DNA of 64,000 nucleotides from Corythucha ciliata (lineage: Eukaryota; Arthropoda; Insecta; Hemiptera; Tingidae), in NCBI GenBank assembly GCA_038030265.1, contig CM075940.1, forward strand, positions 14,508,001 to 14,572,000. The letters run 5' to 3'. Within the stretch, counting starts at the first letter, position 1; the number at the start of each line of letters is the position of its first letter. A model generated the notes under the pieces. That model was not told the origin of the DNA, searched no databases, and saw nothing but the letters and a program-made list of their open reading frames with translations. The position numbers and the translations under genes were made by a program. Below, in pieces: positions 9,910 to 20,500 of this stretch.

Positions 9910-11655
9910 ATGCAAAGCTCTTTGAAACCTGAACGGTTCGAAGCTGACCCAAATTCTAGTACGGCCGCTTCTGAATGGAGTCACTGGTATCGAACATTCG
10001 ACAATTTCATTGCATGCGCAGAGCCTCCGCCATCAGACGCTACGAAACTAAAACTCTTGGTCAACTTCGTTTCTCATCACGTCGATAACTTCATAAGTAA
10101 CTGTTCGACGTTTGAAGAGGCTGTTGAAGTGCTCAAGCGCATCTACGACAAGCCCGTCAACGAAATTTATGCAAGATACAAGCTAGCGACTCGCCGTCAA
10201 AACTCCGATGAGTCAATAGATCAGTACCTTCGGGCATTAACAGTTCTGGGCAAAGATTGTCAATTCAAGGCTGTCACCGCCGATCAAAATCGGGACGATT
10301 TCATCAGAGACGCATTCATTAATGGATTGTACTCACCGGAGATTCGCCAACGTCTTCTCGAAAAGTCTTCTCTCACATTAGACGAAGCATCTAAGGACGC
10401 TAGATCACTTGAACTGGCCCGTCTGCAATCTCTCTCGTTCCCCTCGACATCAACAGTTAACGCTGATCGATCCGATTTGCCATCTCCATCGAAATCTAAA
10501 AGCTCTCGTCGAGAATCTTCAGTATCCTCGAGCTCCTCCCAAGAAACAGTCGCCGCTATTCATCAAAAATGTTTCTACTGCGGCAAAAAGAAACATTCTC
10601 GAACTAACTGCCCAGCGAAAAACGCTCAATGCACAAAATGTTTCAAGAAGGGGCACTTCGCTTCCGTCTGTAGATCGTCCTACCAAGCGTCGAAGCAAAA
10701 TTTAAAGTCAAACTCACGGCACTCGACCGCAGTTCTCAGCTCGATAGCCGGTAGCCTTACCAAAAGCACAGTTGCGGCTACGATCAATGGCCACCCAGTA
10801 TTCGCTCTGGTCGACACCGGAAGTACCTCGAGCTTTCTTAATACGAAGACTGCCCACAAGTTAGGTCTTCGTGTTCTTCCGTCGTCAGGAAAGGTGTCAA
10901 TGGCCTCCACATCTGTTACGTCGCGAATAACTGGGCGATGTAAAGTCACTCTAACACTTCTTAACCACTCGTATGAAGGCGTGGAGCTGTCTCTTCTCCC
11001 CGATCTCTGTTCTGATCTCATAATAGGTCACGATCTCTTGAAGGCCCATTCCTCTCTTCAGGTAGTTTTTGGGGGTGCAAAAGAGGCTCTCACCATTTGT
11101 TCTTCTTTGACCGCCGCCCTCGTGGAACCAGCTTCGCTTTTCGATAATTTGAAAGAAGGCTGCGCTCCTGTAGCTACTAAATCTCGTCGACATTCATCAA
11201 GTGACCTCGAATTTATCGAAGCAGAAATCAAACGTCTACTTTCAGAAGGGATCGTAGAACCAAGTTTCTCACCTTGGCGAGCTCAGGCTCTCGTTGCCTC
11301 GAACGAAAACCATAAAAAAAGAATGGTGATCGATTATTCTAGGACAATTAATCGCTTCACACTGTTGGACGCCTATCCTCTTCCTCGGATCGAGGAAATA
11401 GTAAACAAGGTCGCGTGTAACGAAATATTCAGTACGATTGATTTAAAAAGCGCGTACCATCAAATTCCTATAAAAGAAGAAGACAAAGCTTACACAGCGT
11501 TCGAAGCATGCGGGCAGCTGTACCATTTTAATCGTATACCTTTTGGCGTCACCAACGGCGTTGCAGCGTTCCAGCGAGCCATCGACGGAATTATCCGCAA
11601 AGAAAACCTCCAAGGAACTTACGCCTACTTGGACGACGTGACAGTTTGCGGATAA
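9910..11655 (+). pseudogene. Gypsy Gag-protease-RT, truncated 5' part of Gag-Pol
   Basis: The ATG at 9910 opens a 581-codon frame. The first 220 residues resemble a retrotransposon gag. Two zinc knuckles follow (CFYCGKKKHSRTNC and CTKCFKKGHFASVC, about residues 220-260). A protease with VDTGSTSSF comes next, then reverse transcriptase motifs up to the YLDDV active site. The frame ends at a TAA three codons after the active site, where the inversion begins. Sequence downstream of the break is a perfect 28-nt inverted copy (11645-11672) of 11574-11601. It is a fragment of a Gag-Pol of about 1200 residues, compare 30956-34585. Confidence 0.85.
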
Positions 11656-11672
11656 TTCCGTCGATGGCTCGC
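11574..11672. repeat. 28-bp perfect palindromic arms at the inversion junction
   Basis: 11574-11601 and 11645-11672 are exact reverse complements around a 43-bp spacer containing the RT active-site codons. The right copy leads directly into the inverted LTR. This looks like a templated insertion from a strand switch when the inversion formed. Confidence 0.85.
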
Positions 11673-11795
11673 GGGTTAAAGACACCTTTAGAAAGGTTAT
11701 ATTTGACGAGAATTAATGTGAGCCAACGAGTTTGGAATGAAAAATAAAACATAAGAAATAAACATGTGAGAAAGGGGACAGGGATTAATACTACA
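11670..11795 (-). repeat. Inverted 3' LTR of the rearranged Gypsy element
   Basis: The reverse complement of 9755-9880, nearly identical. On the minus strand it follows the polypurine tract AGGAGGGAAGAA, so its start TGTAG is the true 3' LTR start. The final 12 bp are missing here and a matching end lies at 13701-13710. Confidence 0.8.
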
Positions 11796-11811
11796 TTCTT
11801 CCCTCCTGGGT

Positions 11812-13680
11812 TTAGTCCAGAATGTAGTCAAGTAAGTAAGGGGGTGGACGTCTTTCCCGAGAACTTCTCCTTGGTACGACGATAACTTGATTTCTGTCGA
11901 CGTTTAGAGGGCTTTGATAGGGAGCGTGATCAAGGGTTTGTCTTTCATCCTGTTCAGGATCTCTGTCTTCACAGCTCGATGGTTGGAGCATGGATGGTTC
12001 TTCAGCTTCCTCGAGTGGGTGTCCAAATGGAGCTAAGTGGCGAGATGAAACGGTTGTCTCCCGTCCGTCAGCGAGTCTGACGTGAGAGTAGTCTGCGTTA
12101 CCATCCAAAAGCGTAACTTCCTCGACTAACGGATCGAATTTCGATGTGCGATTATATTTTTTTAGGTATGCGGGACCGGGTTTCAGAAGCCATGTCGGTG
12201 TTGAAAGTCCCTTTCCCGTACGACGAGGGTGCTTGAACAGTAGTTCATGAGGTGTGGCATTGGTTGAGGTACATAGTAAGGATCGTATAGAATGAAGAGC
12301 TTCGCAAAGAACACTTTCCCAGTGTCGGGTATCGATGTTTCGAGAGCGTAGAGCTAATTCTATCGTCCTCCACAGCACGCCGTTATATCTCTCGACTTGA
12401 CCATTACCAGCAGGATTATAGGGGGTGGTACGGCTCGATGCTATTCCTTGTGAAGTAAGGTACTCTTTCATTTCAGCAGACATGAAAGACGATCCTCTGT
12501 CCGTATGAATGTAGGAAGGAGCTCCGAAAATTGAAATAAGAAAACGAAGGTGAGTTATGACGGTCGAAGTGGACGTATCACGGCACGGAAAAGCGAAAGG
12601 AAAACGGGAAAATTCATCAATGACGACGAGGAGATACCGATTTTGGGTGGACGAAGGCAAAGGACCTTTAAAATCGACGTTAAGCCGCTCGAAAGGAGCT
12701 GTTGCTTTTATTAAAGTGCCTTGATTTCTATGAAACCTCGGCTTAATTGCAGCACAGTGCTTGCAAGCTGCAGAAATCCGACGTATTTCGTCCAAAGAAT
12801 AAGGAAGATTCTTACTTCTAACCCAATGGTACAAGCGGGTTACACCGGGATGACAGAGTTCGTCGTGAATTTTCTCAAGTTTCTCGAGAGAAGTTTGGAT
12901 TGTGGAACATATTCTTGAAAAAGTATCTGCCGCAGTGTTTTGGGATCCGGGCCTGTAAATGATATCATATTGAAAACATGACAATTCGAGACGCCACCTC
13001 AATATCTTCTCATTCTTCACTTTACCCGAATGCGAGACATTGAACATGAATGATACAGACCGTTGATCAGTGATCAGTTTAAAGTGGCGTCCGATCAGGT
13101 AATGACGCCATTTGCGGACCGCTTCAACAATCGCTTGAGCCTCTTTTTCCACTGACGAGTGTTTTAATTCAGAACCGGATAAAATTCTGGAAAAAAAGGC
13201 GACTGGACGATCAGCTTGGGATAAGGTCGCAGCCAAAGCATTTTCCGAGGCATCAGTTTCGACAACAAACGGCAAATCCGGATCGATACACGTAACGACA
13301 GAATTTTCGATGTCCGATTTTAAATTTTCAAACGCCCGCAAGCCTTCCGGCGACAGGGGGAACGAAGAACGAACCAGAGGGAGGATTTTGGCCGAAAATT
13401 TAGGAATATGTGCCGAGTAATGAGAAAACATTCCGACAGTACGACGCATTGATGCGGTATCATGAGGAGGAGAGAGTTTTCTGAGTGGGTTGAGGCGATC
13501 AGGATCCGGTTTGATGGCTTTATTTGAAATTTGGTAGCCCAGAAGATTAATAGAACGAAGCGAAAACGAAGACTTTTCTTCGTTAAGGGTGAGACGATAT
13601 TTCCTGGCGGCGTTCATAAAATTTTTGAGGTTTCGATCGTGTTCTTCTTTAGTTTTGCCGCAAACTGTCACGTCGTCCAA
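11812..13680 (-). pseudogene. Gypsy RT end, RNase H and integrase, inverted 3' part of Gag-Pol
   Basis: A continuous minus-strand frame of about 620 codons. It starts with the second copy of the RT active-site region (DDVTVCGKTKEEHD), then the RT connection, RNase H (VETDASENA, ITDQRSV) and an integrase with a zinc-binding HPGVTR...CKHC region. The catalytic residues are in DFKGPLP, HTDRGSS and GNGQVERYNG. It ends LLDYILD just before the polypurine tract. It has no start codon of its own because it is the 3' part of the polyprotein. About 35 bp around the active site occur both here and at 11619-11653. Confidence 0.85.
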
Positions 13681-13759
13681 GTAGGCATAAGTAACGAATA
13701 TTTCGTTACATGCGGTGAGGAGGGGAGTAATCCTCTAAATGTCCGTAGATAGGGTCATC

Positions 13760-15165
13760 TAAGCTCAATTATTCAATTAATTGCCGGACACATTAGGAGA
13801 AAAAAAATGCACCATTTCGTGGGTTTTGGCTAGCTCAAACCGTGTTTAGGCTGCTGTGACTTATGGTGGGAGAGGAAATGACAGCTCCGTTTACCGTTTC
13901 AGGTCTTAAATTTAAAGTTTTCAGTTTTTCGATCCGAAATAGAAGGCTAAAAACGACAGTTTTCCAGCAGATATTTATTTTTTGACGGATAGTGGCCGTT
14001 TCTGTGCAAATTTAGTCTCTGATGACCGTGAATTGACAATTCTCACCTCCAGATCTTGTTATAAGGCTGCAAAAAGGCAATGGTGCATTGCCTACAGGCG
14101 TGGATCCAGTTTTTCTCAAGAGGAGTTACACAGAGTTTTCCCTCCATTTTAAACGTGAATGAGCACTATTTTTAGACTCGAATTAACGTTTTTCCTTCAT
14201 TTTCACTTCAACTAGCCCATTTTCACTTTTCAGCCGTCAAAAAGTCTCAAAAACACGTGAAATAATGCATTTTTGATTTACTATTTCAATTACGGCCAGC
14301 ACTGGGCATCGCCTAACCGTGGAATTGGTGCGTTCTGTCAATCAATTTCAGCCGCAAAAGAACAGTTTTTCCTCAATTTGACCCGTGGATGAACACTATT
14401 TCTCAACTTTTCCAATTCCACCAATCAACATCAAACGATGACAATTTTGCCAATGCGTTATCCCTCAATTTTTGCTGCAAATTAGTGCTTTTTCCCAGTT
14501 TTGGCTCGAGCAATTTTTTTCCCCCCATCAAAATTTAGTCGCGAAAACGCGTACGTTGAAACCGCGAAACCTTAAAATGGGTGTTTTCCTCAATTTAACC
14601 TGCGAACTAGTAATTTTCCTTAGCCGTGAATATTATAAACACTTTTTCAAAAATGAATGGGCTGAGTTGCGCTCTTTCTCAATTGTATATCCACAAACTT
14701 GCCATACACTTATATATATAAAGGCGGTCAATTGGCACTTGTTCGCAATGTTTACCGAGATGTTGACTGTTGGTTCAAGAAACCACAAACTGGTGCCTTT
14801 TCTCAATTTTAGCTGAGTGAATGACGAGCTCCATTTCTAAATTTTAGCCGTGAATTGGCGGTTTTTCCTCAATTTTAGTGGCAAATAAGTGGTTTTTCTC
14901 AATTCTACATTGAACGAGCAATTTTTTTTTGGCCATTTTAGCCGTGAAAAGAGCTCTATAAACCAAGAATTAGCGTATTGTGAAACCGCAAATTATTGGT
15001 GTGTTTTCTTAATTTTCAACCACGAATAATGAGATTTATTTCTCAAGTTTAACGTGAATCAACGCTATTTCTCAATTTTAGCCGTGAATGGGTGTTTTTC
15101 CTCTGTCTTAGCCGCAAAATGTCCTTTTCTGGATTTCATCCGTGAACGAGCACTTTTTCTCAAAA
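13760..15165 (-). repeat. Family A array, minus orientation
   Basis: Units read TTTTTCTCAATTTTAGCCGC then GAATTAGCG. They are more diverged toward 13760. No gene is supported. Confidence 0.7.
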
Positions 15166-15169
15166 TTTG

Positions 15170-16690
15170 CGCCCACTCCCCTTCCCGCTCCCAAACTCTG
15201 GATCCGTGCCTGGCTGCCCACCCCTTGATCACGGGCTGGCTACGCCCCTGCGCCTCAGGCACTGCAATAAAAATATCTTGTGGAAGTCTGAGACAGTGAG
15301 CTTTCGGGCTATTGTTTTTTTAGCCAAACATAATAATTAAGGAGTGGGGGTGAGAAGAAAGTTTACCGCCTCCCCCGTCGCGCGGGCATAAAAACCGCCG
15401 CCCCTGCATATTTGATCTGGGCTGAAAGCCTTAAAATTTTGGACAAACATTGGTGAGTAGAGAGTTATTAGAGCACTATAGGAATATTTTATAGCCCAGA
15501 ACGGATCAAGGTTGGCTGTCTATCGTCGTCAAAGAAAAAGTTACCAATAATCGGCCTCTGCGAGACTAAAAATTCTGTTTGAGTCGTTATTTCGCATCTT
15601 CCAAACCATTGTTTTCTTTTTTAATAGGTCATTATAAGGAAAGCCTGTTGTTAGCCCTTTTTTTTTAATGACAGGAGGCTTTCTTAACGATCAACTTCGT
15701 CTTTTAACTTCACCCCCTCCCACCGGGGTGGCCATCCCTCAAACCGCCGCTACCTTGCACTACTCTACACCGTCTTTCTTAGCCGATTATGCCTAGTGAA
15801 TGAACACCCCCACTCCCCCACCCCCATCAACTTATTCTGTCTGTTCATTTCTTCAACCCGTCAAGTCTCTTCACCAGGGAAAATTAATTTAAGCTCAGGG
15901 AATGGGCGATCTGAGATTTATAATAAATTAAAATTTGGGTAGCGTAGGACATTTATGATGAGGAGGGGAGAGGGGCTGACCTACGTAAAATTAAGAACAT
16001 CCTTAAACCGGATGCTGAGTCCTGACATTTTTCTTCAAGGATTTATTTTTCCTTCTTTGTGTATGTGTTAATCATTAAGCTGATTAAGGTTAGCCCCAGG
16101 TTTTTCAACTGACAAAAACTTTGAGGTCTGGTAAAGTTTCAAATGTCACTTTATAAGGAAGATCGATAATGACAAAATAAAATAATTATTACACAGAAAG
16201 AAGCAAAATAAAGAATTTAAAAAAAATAGATTGCGCAACGAGTGATTCGAATGTGACCAAGGTGAAAGTGACGGGAGGGGGAGGGGGGTACTGTAAAGAT
16301 TTGTGAGAGTCCTTCCACCAAACGCAGAACCAGGAGAAACTGGTTTGCAATCAAACATATATGGTGAAACAAAAATTGGGAAAGTTTTTAACGTAATTTA
16401 TAGCTCTCTTGGGACGAAGAAAAACTGGTCCGCAGGTCTCTCGTTCAGACTTTAAAATAAATGATGAGAGAGGGGACGAGAGTGATTAAACTTTCTACTT
16501 TAAAATCTTAGTTACATGGATTATTAGAGGATGAGCCTCTAAATGTGGTGGGAGTGTTGAAGGGGGGGGGGGGTAATGACAAAATACAAAGGACACTTTT
16601 CAATGGAAAGAAACGTACTGTCCGTGAATGAAACGTTTCATTGGCTGGGGGATAATTTCATAGCTTGCATTTTCCTCTATTGATGTAAAC
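15170..16690. other. No gene identified
   Basis: Unique-looking sequence with C-rich stretches near 15360 and 15800 and a run of 13 G near 16561. Open frames are short and I can support none. It lies downstream of the minus-strand arrestin-domain gene. Confidence 0.4.
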
Positions 16691-16875
16691 TACAAGGTTT
16701 TCCTCTGGATTTTTAAGTCTATTGCTTGTCCGATGCAGAACCACCAGATAGCACTCTCCCATGAATAAACCTCCATCTTCCCTAGAACGCCATAAAGCCA
16801 TATCAAGCCTCTTTATAGCCATAACATTCCATATTTATGAAGGATCTCAAGTTTCATTGCATTCGGCGTTGAATA

Positions 16876-17076
16876 ATTTCTCGGAAGGAATGAGGATCTA
16901 TATTTTCCAGAGTCGCGAAGAGCCACTCCATGTCGAACCTGTGGCCAAATAATCCGCAGGCCCTTAACAGTAAATTGAGGATTAGAGATGTATCAAATTT
17001 AGCCGACACGCGTAAATAAACGCTGTAAACATCTTGCCACGTCAGGAAAAACTGAAACGATTCCAGTAAAAACTGA
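16876..17076 (-). other. Possible coding exon, unrecognised
   Basis: On the minus strand an open frame runs from about 17076 (after TTCAG acceptor-like sequences) to a TGA at about 16876. It includes FFLTWQDVYSVYLRV, LNLLLRACGLFG and FREIIQRRMQ. The sequence reads like protein but no family was recognised. A neighbouring open frame (17305-17042) in another phase is equally unassigned. It may belong to a gene downstream of the arrestin-domain gene, or be chance. Confidence 0.25.
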
Positions 17077-17598
17077 AATGTGACGCTTTTTCTACAAGGA
17101 ACACAAGGGCTTTGGGAGACTTATGCTCCCTGGAGATTCTTCCAGTAGGAGCGCCATTTTTTTCATATTCAGAAACAGCAAACCGTATTTTCTTAATCAG
17201 CAACTTTGATTTCTGGTAGTTGGTACTCCTTAGGGAAGAATTTGAATTGTCTCCATACATGCTGGGATCAGCAACAGTCGGTTTTCGAGGATTCAGCATA
17301 GGCATCGCGCTTTTAAAAGGTTTTTCTCATAATTTGGAATAAATTAGGGAAGAGCTAACGCTATCATAAAGAAAGGCTTATTCTAAGTGAAACCTAAGAC
17401 GGTGTATAATTTATATTTTAGAAAAGAATTAACAAATAAATTAGGACTGTTCTGAAATTGAGCTGTTTTCAACTATTCATTGGTAACATTTTTGTTGTTG
17501 TTGGTTATATGACTTTTAGTGGTTATTTTATTTAATTTTAGTCAAGTTACTTTTATTTTAACTTCAATTTTTATTGTTCTAGAACCGAATAAAATGCA

Positions 17599-20500
17599 CT
17601 AGTAGGCTTTTTCTTCCAACCAGGGCCGGAATATAGGTAGCGACGACGGGTAATGAGTGCCTTGTTTTCTCCTTAGCGTCCCTTCATTTCCTCGCAGAGG
17701 GTACGTGGCCATCACAATGGGAAGTTGAAGTTTGACTTCTTTTTCAAAATTGGACGGTTGTATGATAAACTGTAGAAAAAAAGAAAAAAAAACGAGGATG
17801 AAATAAAACGGCGGACCATCTCACGGCTCCCGGTATACTAACGTAAACGTCGTATTGAATTCTAATTAGGTGACAGCCCCTTAAATTTGTCGGTGGTAGC
17901 GGAGGAACGTAGATTTGTTCGTTCGCCCATTCGTCGCTTCCTCCCGGTCGGATTTTACCTCGCGTCAACGTTGCCAGGTCTCGGGTCTCCGACTGCGCCA
18001 CTTTATTCCTTGTCATGTATTGAATCGTCTGGAAACCCATTGAAATGATTACTTGAATAATTTCTGGCGGTGGGGGTGGGGTCCAAAAAGAAATTAACCT
18101 CAGTCAAGGCAGCTCTGGTCTCTTTAATTATTGTTTTACTATGATTCTGTATGGTAGCCGAAATGGTGATAGTCTCGCCTGGGACGTAGCCTCCTCTGTC
18201 AAGTGACACGCGACAAACGACTGGTCCCGCTTTAAAACAACTGACTCCAAATTTGTGTTCGATTTCACATTGAAATGGTTGCTGAAACAAAATCAGACTG
18301 GCATTTTTAGGGTGTAAAAAAAAAAAAAAACACACAGGACCCATAACCTTTCCTAAACTCACCGAAATTATCGACGGCTCGAAGTTGAGATCAATGGGAT
18401 TCATAACGATAAATACTTGTTGGTTTTTATGAGTCAGGCCATTCGGCTCGCGAAGGGCCGCCTTGCAAAAGTACTGAACCCAGCCGTGCTTCCCCAAGAA
18501 CGTCGACGGAAGACCCATGGGAAGTCCTAGCTTGAATGGGAAACTGTGGATTCCAGGTGACAGTAGAACAGGACCTTGACCTGGCGAATTGTTAAGTTAG
18601 ACAGTTTTCATCAAGCATGAATGTTGTTTAAATATAAGATGAATGACCAAACCTGGCTCTCCGAGTAGGCGCATTCTAAAGTCGATGTAGTTTTCTTTGT
18701 CGAAAAATCGCTCGTGACCGTGTTTTCGAAGTCGTACAACTCCCTCCCCAACGACGTGGAAATGTAGGCCTGCAATTTATAAAAACAAAATGAGTCGATC
18801 AAGTTGAAAATTAGCTCTACCACCCCACGCTTTAGCTATTTTAGGGTAATGGTCACGATGGGAAACTACTCCGACTCGGAAACCGTCAATTTAGACCTTC
18901 AAACTTGGTGTTTTACCTCCCCAAGCACCATCCTTGTCATTCAGGCTCCAGAAACAGACTTTTGTACTACAAAAATCGCCATTTCACTTCGGGTAAGACC
19001 CCCGGAAGCCGACAAAGATTATCCTATAAGCGCTGCAAACTGAATAATAAGCCACAGAAACTAACAATTCAAACTAAAAAAAACTGGTTAGCCTGCCCCC
19101 CCCCCCCAACCTGGTTGCTACGGCTAAAAAACCGTGCAGTGTTATAAAACCCAGAAACCACTTGGGCTCTGAAGCTATATATCGTACCCCCTCCCCCTAA
19201 CCCCACCAACTGACAACCATGAAAGACCCCCTCCCCCCCCTGGACACTCTCTTGAATCGGTAACGGTCAAATCTGATTGCACCGTACAAAAACATGGGCG
19301 CGCCGTGACGAAAAGTCTGGGAGTGGGCGGGGGTATCAGGTCCCCCTCACTCCACCCCTTCTAATCACAAGGAGGCCTCATTTTTCATCAAAAACACCTT
19401 CAGTGTTGAGCACTTAGCACATAATAGTCAAAAAATAACAATAAAATTATTCCAGTGTCAGTAGCGCGCATCTATATGTAGGGGCGAGGGCGGTGGACCG
19501 CGCTCCGGGCTACCCTAACCAGAGGAGGGGCCCCTGAAAAGGTTAAAAACTGGAAAATTGAGGAAATGATACGTGAAACCCTGCTGGACGGTAATTTTGG
19601 CTCCTTACGTCCATTTTCAGTCCATCTGACGTGGAGAATGGAACGTTCCGGGTACTCAGTAAATTGTGGGGCAGAATAATCGATTCCTTCCACTGCTAAA
19701 ATTAAGAAAAAGTACCTGTGGAGGGAAATTCGAGGCTAAAATAGAGAAAATACGCTGATCACCAGTAGGTCCTCATAGTATAGGCGGCTAAAATTAAGAA
19801 GGCTCACTGATGTGCTGTTCTTGGGGCAAGTACGCTGCAGAAAGTTTGGAAAAAGTGCCAGTATTCGTGAATAGAACAATGAAAAAGTGCTAACTCGCGG
19901 TTCCTCGATGCAACTTCTACACCCGCATTGACCGAAACATTACAACATTCGGGACTAAAATTGAGAAAAAACGGTAATTCACGGCTGAAATTAAAAAACC
20001 GCTAATTCGCGGATAGAAGTGAAACAAAAAAACGCTAAAACGTTGCTAAAATTGAAAAATGAATCAGTAATTCGCTGAAATTGAGAAAAATCTCTAATTA
20101 GCGGCTAAATAAACTGATGATTCACCAATTATATCAATTGCAAAGAAAAAATCCTGATTCCACGTAAAGTACGTAAAAAGCGCTGATTCGCGGCTAAAAT
20201 TGAAAAAAAACGCCAATTTAAAGCAAAAATGGTAAAAAACTAAATCGCGGCTGAAATTCACGACGGGAATCAAGAAATATCGCTAAGTCGCGGATAAAAG
20301 AAATAAAAAGCGCCAAATCACGGCTTAAATCGATACAAAATCGCTAATTCGCGGGATAAAAACGATACTTCGCGGCTAAAATTGAGAAAAATCAGAAATT
20401 CGTGGAAATTAAGTAAAATCGATAATTCAGCAATGCAATTATAAATACAAAGCACTCATTCCGCAGATAAAGTGTGGAAAAATCGATGATTCGCGGCTAA

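Larger units (their letters stand above)
9755..13710. mobile_element. Ty3/Gypsy retrotransposon with its 3' half inverted
   Basis: The insertion is flanked by a 5-bp duplication TGCGG (9750-9754 and 13711-13715). The left half reads on the plus strand: LTR (9755-9892), then gag, protease and the first part of reverse transcriptase. The right half, holding the end of RT, RNase H, integrase, a polypurine tract and most of the 3' LTR, is on the minus strand. The last bases of the LTR (TTTCRTTACA) lie at the far right end (13701-13710). So the segment from the RT active site to 12 bp before the LTR end has been turned around. The element cannot encode one polyprotein and is dead in this form. Confidence 0.85.
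9441..13748. mobile_element. Older hairpin/TIR element with a tRNA-like core, split by a Gypsy insertion
   Basis: The left arm 9441-9497 is the reverse complement of the right arm. The right arm begins at 9729-9754 and resumes at 13716-13748, after the Gypsy insertion. With the Gypsy and one TGCGG duplication removed, the arms are about 57 bp and enclose about 230 bp that includes the tRNA-like sequence at 9555-9633. Left pieces CTCCCCTCCTCACCGCACCA and CCCTAGTCACAACTGTG match CACAGTTGTTGACTAGGG and GGTGAGGAGGGGAG on the right. It could be a foldback transposon or a SINE captured between inverted copies. Confidence 0.6.
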
